From Firmicutes bacterium UBA3932 (lineage in GTDB: Bacteria > Bacillota > Clostridia > Peptostreptococcales > Anaerovoracaceae), in assembly GCA_002385825.1 (NCBI GenBank), contig DGEG01000164.1, positions 1-8,825 of the forward strand: DNA of 8,825 nucleotides. The letters run 5' to 3'. Positions 6,138 through 8,825 of this stretch are shown in pieces. Position numbers and translations under genes: made by a program. The notes beneath the pieces are model-generated. The model had not been told where the DNA came from. It was given only the letters and a program-made list of their open reading frames with translations, and did no database searches. Numbering within the stretch: position 1 is the first letter of the stretch; every line of letters starts with the position of its first letter.

Positions 6138-6671
6138 TCACTTGAGGAATCTGCCGATAGGTTTGTAGATTAAAAATATGACTACGCTGTTAACAGCCGC
6201 CTTCAGAAGATTGAAGGGCAATATGATCGGCAGAATCATGGCCAGCACCGCTTCCCTCGGTACTCCCATATAAATAGGCGTAACGATTATGTTCCAGCCT
6301 ACCATGATAGCCGACATGGCAAGAGAACCTGCCACCAGCGCCGCTACGGCTCTCTTCTTTGTCTTGTTGAATTTATACATCAAGCCTGCCACCAGCACGA
6401 AAGAGCCTGTTGCCATCACGTGCATAAAAAATCCGATAATGCCGTCGCCGCCCAGAGCAAAAGCCTGAATAAAGCTCACCACAACGGTTATCAAGATTCC
6501 CGAAATGGGGCCGAAGGTAAAGCTGCTGATGAGAATGGGAACGTCTGCCGGATCATAGACCAAAAAAGGAGCCGGCGGAAAGGGGATCCGGAGCAGCAGC
6601 ATTAGTGCTACTGAAATGGCGGCCAACATGGCCATCTTTGTCAGTCTGTTGGTTTTTTCGATACGATTCAT
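6138..6671 (-). CDS. ribU: ECF transporter S component, riboflavin-type (RibU)
   Basis: RibU is the membrane substrate-binding subunit that works with the shared EcfA/EcfA'/EcfT energising module to import riboflavin. The 177-aa protein is hydrophobic, with about six predicted helices (roughly 12-29, 45-65, 60-74, 79-99, 107-131 and 146-170). It has RIPFPPAPFLVYDPADVPILI (28-48), typical of RibU-type S components, and a short basic N-terminus. The FMN riboswitch directly upstream makes the substrate assignment strong. The start at 6671 has AAGGAGG at 6679-6685. No ecfA or ecfT gene is adjacent, as expected for a group II system with a shared module encoded elsewhere. Another flavin-related S component cannot be excluded. 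Confidence 0.9.
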   Translation of the reverse strand: MNRIEKTNRLTKMAMLAAISVALMLLLRIPFPPAPFLVYDPADVPILISSFTFGPISGILITVVVSFIQAFALGGDGIIGFFMHVMATGSFVLVAGLMYKFNKTKKRAVAALVAGSLAMSAIMVGWNIIVTPIYMGVPREAVLAMILPIILPFNLLKAAVNSVVIFLIYKPIGRFLK

Positions 6672-6685
6672 TTCAATTCCTCCTT

Positions 6686-6800
6686 ACTTGCTCACCTGAT
6701 TATGCTTTTGCGAGATAGAATAAGTTATCGGCGAGAAGGCAAAGAAACCATAATCGATTTCTCTGCCGGCCGGGGTCACCGGGCTTGGGAATCTGTCAGG
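6686..6800 (-). other. Leader between riboswitch terminator and ribU
   Basis: About 115 nt separate the riboswitch terminator from the ribU ribosome binding site. I see no gene, second promoter or strong hairpin in it. It contains a short GC-rich patch (CCCCGGCCGGC) and an 8-codon frame with no ribosome binding site. Confidence 0.5.
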
Positions 6801-6833
6801 AGAAAAAAGAGCCCTGGGAAGTCTCCCAGGGCT
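6801..6833 (-). terminator. Riboswitch expression-platform terminator
   Basis: A perfect 10-bp stem (AGCCCTGGGA at 6810-6819 with its complement at 6824-6833) has a 4-nt loop. On the minus strand it is followed by CTTTTTTCT. It lies about 25 nt after the aptamer and should stop transcription before ribU when FMN is bound. Confidence 0.95.
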
Positions 6834-6858
6834 TTGCACGCATCATTAATATGTAAAC

Positions 6859-7007
6859 GATCCGTGTTTCTTCCATCCGGACTGTCTCTGCATTGCTGCA
6901 GAACCGTCGGTACCGGGATCTAACCGGTTCGGCCTTGCGGCTCGCGGACTCGTAGCTTTGCGCTCTTTACCGCCGGTCAGGAATTTCACCTTGCCCTGAA
7001 ACAGATC
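6859..7007 (-). ncRNA. FMN riboswitch (RFN element) aptamer
   Basis: The minus strand carries the conserved RFN blocks in order: CAGGGCAAGGTGAAATTCC, then GACCGGCGGTA, AGTCCGCGAGC, GATCCCGGTACCGACGGT, a variable hairpin TCTGCA/TGCAGA, and AGTCCGGATGGAAGAA. The P1 stem is closed by GTTTC with GAAAC and outer GATC tracts. The element binds flavin mononucleotide in the nascent mRNA. With the terminator just downstream, it should act as a transcriptional off switch for ribU. It starts within about 10 nt of the predicted transcription start. Confidence 0.98.
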
Positions 7008-7022
7008 TTCTCACGTTCATGT

Positions 7023-7051
7023 ATTATACGTTGCTCTACCTACTTTGTCAA
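7023..7051 (-). promoter_or_regulatory. Consensus promoter of the riboswitch-ribU transcript
   Basis: A perfect TTGACA (7046-7051) and a perfect TATAAT (7023-7028) are separated by 17 nt on the minus strand. The -35 box forms codons 478-479 (Leu-Thr) of pepV and the spacer contains its stop codon. Transcription should start near 7016, just ahead of P1 of the riboswitch. Confidence 0.93.
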
Positions 7052-8482
7052 CTCATAAATACTGTCTGCAAATATTTTCGTCGCCTTTATCAGATTTTCT
7101 ATGACAACATATTCGTTTTTCTGATGGGCCACCTCCGGTTCTCCAGGAAAAGTCATGCCGAAAGCTACCGCGTTTTCCATGGCGCGGGCATAAGTTCCTC
7201 CCCCGATTACGAGAGGACGGCTTTCACTGTCTCCGGTATGTTTTTTATAGACATTCATCAGAGTTACTATAAGCGGATCATCCTCGAGAACATAAATAGG
7301 CGGCTGATGGTTCAGCTTCACAACCCCTATATCGTATTTATCCAAATTCGGCATCATGCTGCTATATACTGTCTCTTCATCCAGGGTTACGGGATAGCGA
7401 ATATTCACCGTCAGCTTGGCTACCTCCTGATCTAAATGGATCATGCCCACATTGAAGATGAGCTTGCCTGACACCTCATCTGACAGATCGCATCCGATCC
7501 GTTCTCCGTGAAGATCAAAGCCGATATGGCTATTATAAAAATCGATGAAATCGGACATATCTTCGTTTATAATGTTCAGCTTGCCAATAAAACCCATTAG
7601 CACGGAAATGGCATTGAGACCTTTTTCCGGTCTGGCTCCATGGGATGAAATCCCGGAAGCGGTTATTTCAAGGCTTTTGCCAATGCCTTTCGCATTCAAC
7701 TTGTAACCTGTTTGTTTTTTATATTCCTCTAAACTCTCTCTGATATCCTCATAGGAGTCAGCGCGCAACACGGTTCTTGCATGGTCTGCTACCATGTTGG
7801 CGGCGTTTCCGCCGGTAATGCTCCTTAATTCCACACCGGCCCGCTTGCCCGTGCTCTTGCCCAGCTTTTTCACCAGCTCAAAGATCAATATGCCCTTTTC
7901 ACCGTGTATTGCGGGAAATTCCGCATCGGGGGTAAAGCCGAAGAGGGGTTTTTCCACTTTGGAGAAATACGCTTCCATGCCCTTCCATCCGGTCCCGGCT
8001 TCTTCATCCAAGCCGAGTATGAGCCTCACCCGCTTCTTAGGCATAAAGCCTTCTTCTTTCAGGGCTTTCAAGGCATAGAAGGCGGCAATGGTAGGACCTT
8101 TATTATCTATGGCACCCCGGCCGTATAGCCGTCCGTCCACTACTTGGCCGGAAAATGGCGGATAATCCCAATCCGATCCTGCAGGAACCACATCCAGATG
8201 GGTCAGGATTCCCATGGCTTCGTCCGTACGTCCGGCGGGATTACCTTCTTCGTCGGTCAGGTAGCCGCCGAATTCGATATGGCCGCCGTAGTTGTCCACG
8301 TTTAAGGTCTCAAAACCGGCCTTTTTTCCGAGATCCAGCATGTATTCAAAGGCTTTGTGGACTTCTTTTCCGAAAGGCATATCGCCCACGGGGTCGCCGG
8401 CGACACCGGGAATTGCGATCAGTCCTTGCAAATCCCGTATTATATCATCCCTGTAACCATCAATCCGATCTAAATATCCCAT
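7040..8482 (-). CDS. pepV: Dipeptidase PepV (M20 metallopeptidase)
   Basis: PepV is a cytoplasmic zinc dipeptidase that cleaves dipeptides, including some with unusual N-terminal residues, late in peptide use. The 480-aa protein has the M20 signatures THLDVVPAG (94-102), GRGAIDNKGP (121-130), DEEAGTGWKGM (159-169), TPDAEFPAIHGEKG (184-197) and the C-terminal VAHQKNEY (451-458). Likely ligands and catalytic residues are H95, D97, D126, E160, E161, D186 and H453, matching the pattern known for PepV. An internal lid domain spans about 190-380. The start at 8482 has AGGAG at 8489-8493 with 6 nt spacing. No terminator follows; the ribU promoter begins inside its last codons, so pepV transcripts probably run into the riboswitch. 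Confidence 0.95.
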   Translation of the reverse strand: MGYLDRIDGYRDDIIRDLQGLIAIPGVAGDPVGDMPFGKEVHKAFEYMLDLGKKAGFETLNVDNYGGHIEFGGYLTDEEGNPAGRTDEAMGILTHLDVVPAGSDWDYPPFSGQVVDGRLYGRGAIDNKGPTIAAFYALKALKEEGFMPKKRVRLILGLDEEAGTGWKGMEAYFSKVEKPLFGFTPDAEFPAIHGEKGILIFELVKKLGKSTGKRAGVELRSITGGNAANMVADHARTVLRADSYEDIRESLEEYKKQTGYKLNAKGIGKSLEITASGISSHGARPEKGLNAISVLMGFIGKLNIINEDMSDFIDFYNSHIGFDLHGERIGCDLSDEVSGKLIFNVGMIHLDQEVAKLTVNIRYPVTLDEETVYSSMMPNLDKYDIGVVKLNHQPPIYVLEDDPLIVTLMNVYKKHTGDSESRPLVIGGGTYARAMENAVAFGMTFPGEPEVAHQKNEYVVIENLIKATKIFADSIYELTK

Positions 8483-8705
8483 CTTCTACTCCTGTTCTAC
8501 GCTGATTATTATTATATGTTCTTATCATTTATACGCATGATAGGAGTATCTCCTCGGAAACCGGCGGCATTTTTATGCACTTTTAACTAAGTCAGCGCGA
8601 AAATGCCGTAGCGGTTGACGGTTTCTACGGAGATACATCCTGTCATGCGTATATAAAACCACAAACAATTATCGTTATCGTGTCTACTGAATAAAATCCG
8701 GTATG
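8483..8705 (-). other. Intergenic region upstream of pepV
   Basis: This 223-nt gap has no convincing gene. It holds a TATAAT at 8511-8516 on the minus strand that could be the pepV -10, though I see no good -35 at the right distance. It also contains the large palindrome listed separately and AT-rich sequence between that palindrome and the upstream gene. Confidence 0.5.
8530..8653. repeat. 124-nt imperfect palindrome before pepV
   Basis: The two ends are perfect 11-nt inverted repeats (TATACGCATGA and TCATGCGTATA). Pairing continues inward with few interruptions: AGGA/TCCT, TATCTCC/GGAGATA, GAAACCG/CGGTTTC, then GGCATTTT/AAAATGCC after an extra 11 nt on the right arm. A 26-nt loop is left at 8574-8599. 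The ends are flanked by TA-rich sequence, which would suit a TA-targeting miniature element. No T tract follows on either strand, so a simple terminator is unlikely. It may be a MITE-like element or a structured leader of pepV; I cannot tell which. Confidence 0.75.
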
Positions 8706-8825
8706 CTATTCTTTATGCGCTGACAGGGTCTTGATTTCATCCTGTCCGAAAATCAGCGCATACCCATACCCTTCTGCCTCAAGAGAAGCAAACTGCTTCC
8801 CGAGCTTCTTTGCCTTCACCATGGT
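8706..8825 (-). CDS. 3' end of an unrecognised gene (partial)
   Basis: The minus strand has an open frame from the window edge to TAG at 8706. Visible residues include KAKKLGKQFASLEAEG followed by YGYALIFGQDEIKTLSAHKE, a soluble, coding-like C-terminus. An ATG lies at 8822, but the frame is still open at the edge and no ribosome binding site can be judged, so I treat it as the tail of a longer gene. I do not recognise the family. It is oriented the same way as pepV, which starts 223 nt after its stop. Confidence 0.55.
   Translation of the reverse strand, partial: TMVKAKKLGKQFASLEAEGYGYALIFGQDEIKTLSAHKE
8714..8762. repeat. Nested inverted repeat within the partial gene
   Basis: Perfect 10-nt arms, TATGCGCTGA (8714-8723) and TCAGCGCATA (8753-8762), enclose a second pair CAGG (8724-8727) and CCTG (8741-8744) with an 8-nt bulge on one side. 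It covers the last codons of the partial gene. No U tract follows, so it is not a standard terminator. Confidence 0.6.

Noticed and set aside
8591..8642. Purine-riboswitch-like GGTTTCTAC stretch
   Set aside because: Only the short GTTTCTAC resembles the aptamer junction. The other conserved blocks and the three-way junction are absent; the bases are explained by the palindrome arm.
1..8825. CRISPR array, tRNA, rRNA or transposase genes
   Set aside because: I saw no regularly spaced repeats, tRNA-like cloverleaf, rRNA signature or transposase frame in the window.

Overview
The window looks like a chromosomal segment of a low-to-moderate GC Firmicute, most likely a member of Clostridia. This is inferred from strong AGGAGG-type ribosome binding sites, sigma-A-type promoters, intrinsic terminators, an FMN riboswitch ahead of a RibU-type ECF transporter subunit, a PepV dipeptidase, and a tsaE-tsaB-rimI-tsaD gene order matching Bacillus subtilis ydiB-C-D-E. 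I cannot name a genus.

Plus strand, 1-2607: an AT-rich leader, then an ABC-F ATPase of the YdiF type, then the acyl carrier protein gene acpP with its own promoter and an intrinsic terminator. Minus strand, 2538-2789: a small 49-codon unit with a promoter, an AGGAGG site, a reading frame and a terminator, converging on acpP. Each partner's terminator sits in or beside the other's coding region.

Minus strand, 5914 down to 2811: the tRNA t6A cluster tsaE, tsaB, rimI, a small cysteine-containing protein of unknown function, and tsaD, closed by a 13-bp hairpin. TsaB, TsaD and TsaE work together to move threonylcarbamoyl onto A37 of tRNAs that read ANN codons; the TsaC/Sua5 partner is not in the window. 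A REP-like palindrome and a short tandem repeat lie in front of tsaE.

Minus strand, 8482 down to 6091: pepV (M20 metallodipeptidase), then a consensus promoter built partly from the last codons of pepV, an FMN riboswitch with an intrinsic terminator, and the riboflavin transporter subunit gene ribU. Upstream of pepV is a 124-nt imperfect palindrome, and the window ends inside the 3' end of an unrecognised minus-strand gene.

Most of the window is conserved housekeeping content. I see no convincing new multi-gene system. The items most worth a second look are the small 49-aa unit interlocked with acpP, the large palindrome before pepV, and the 68-aa cysteine protein inside the t6A operon.
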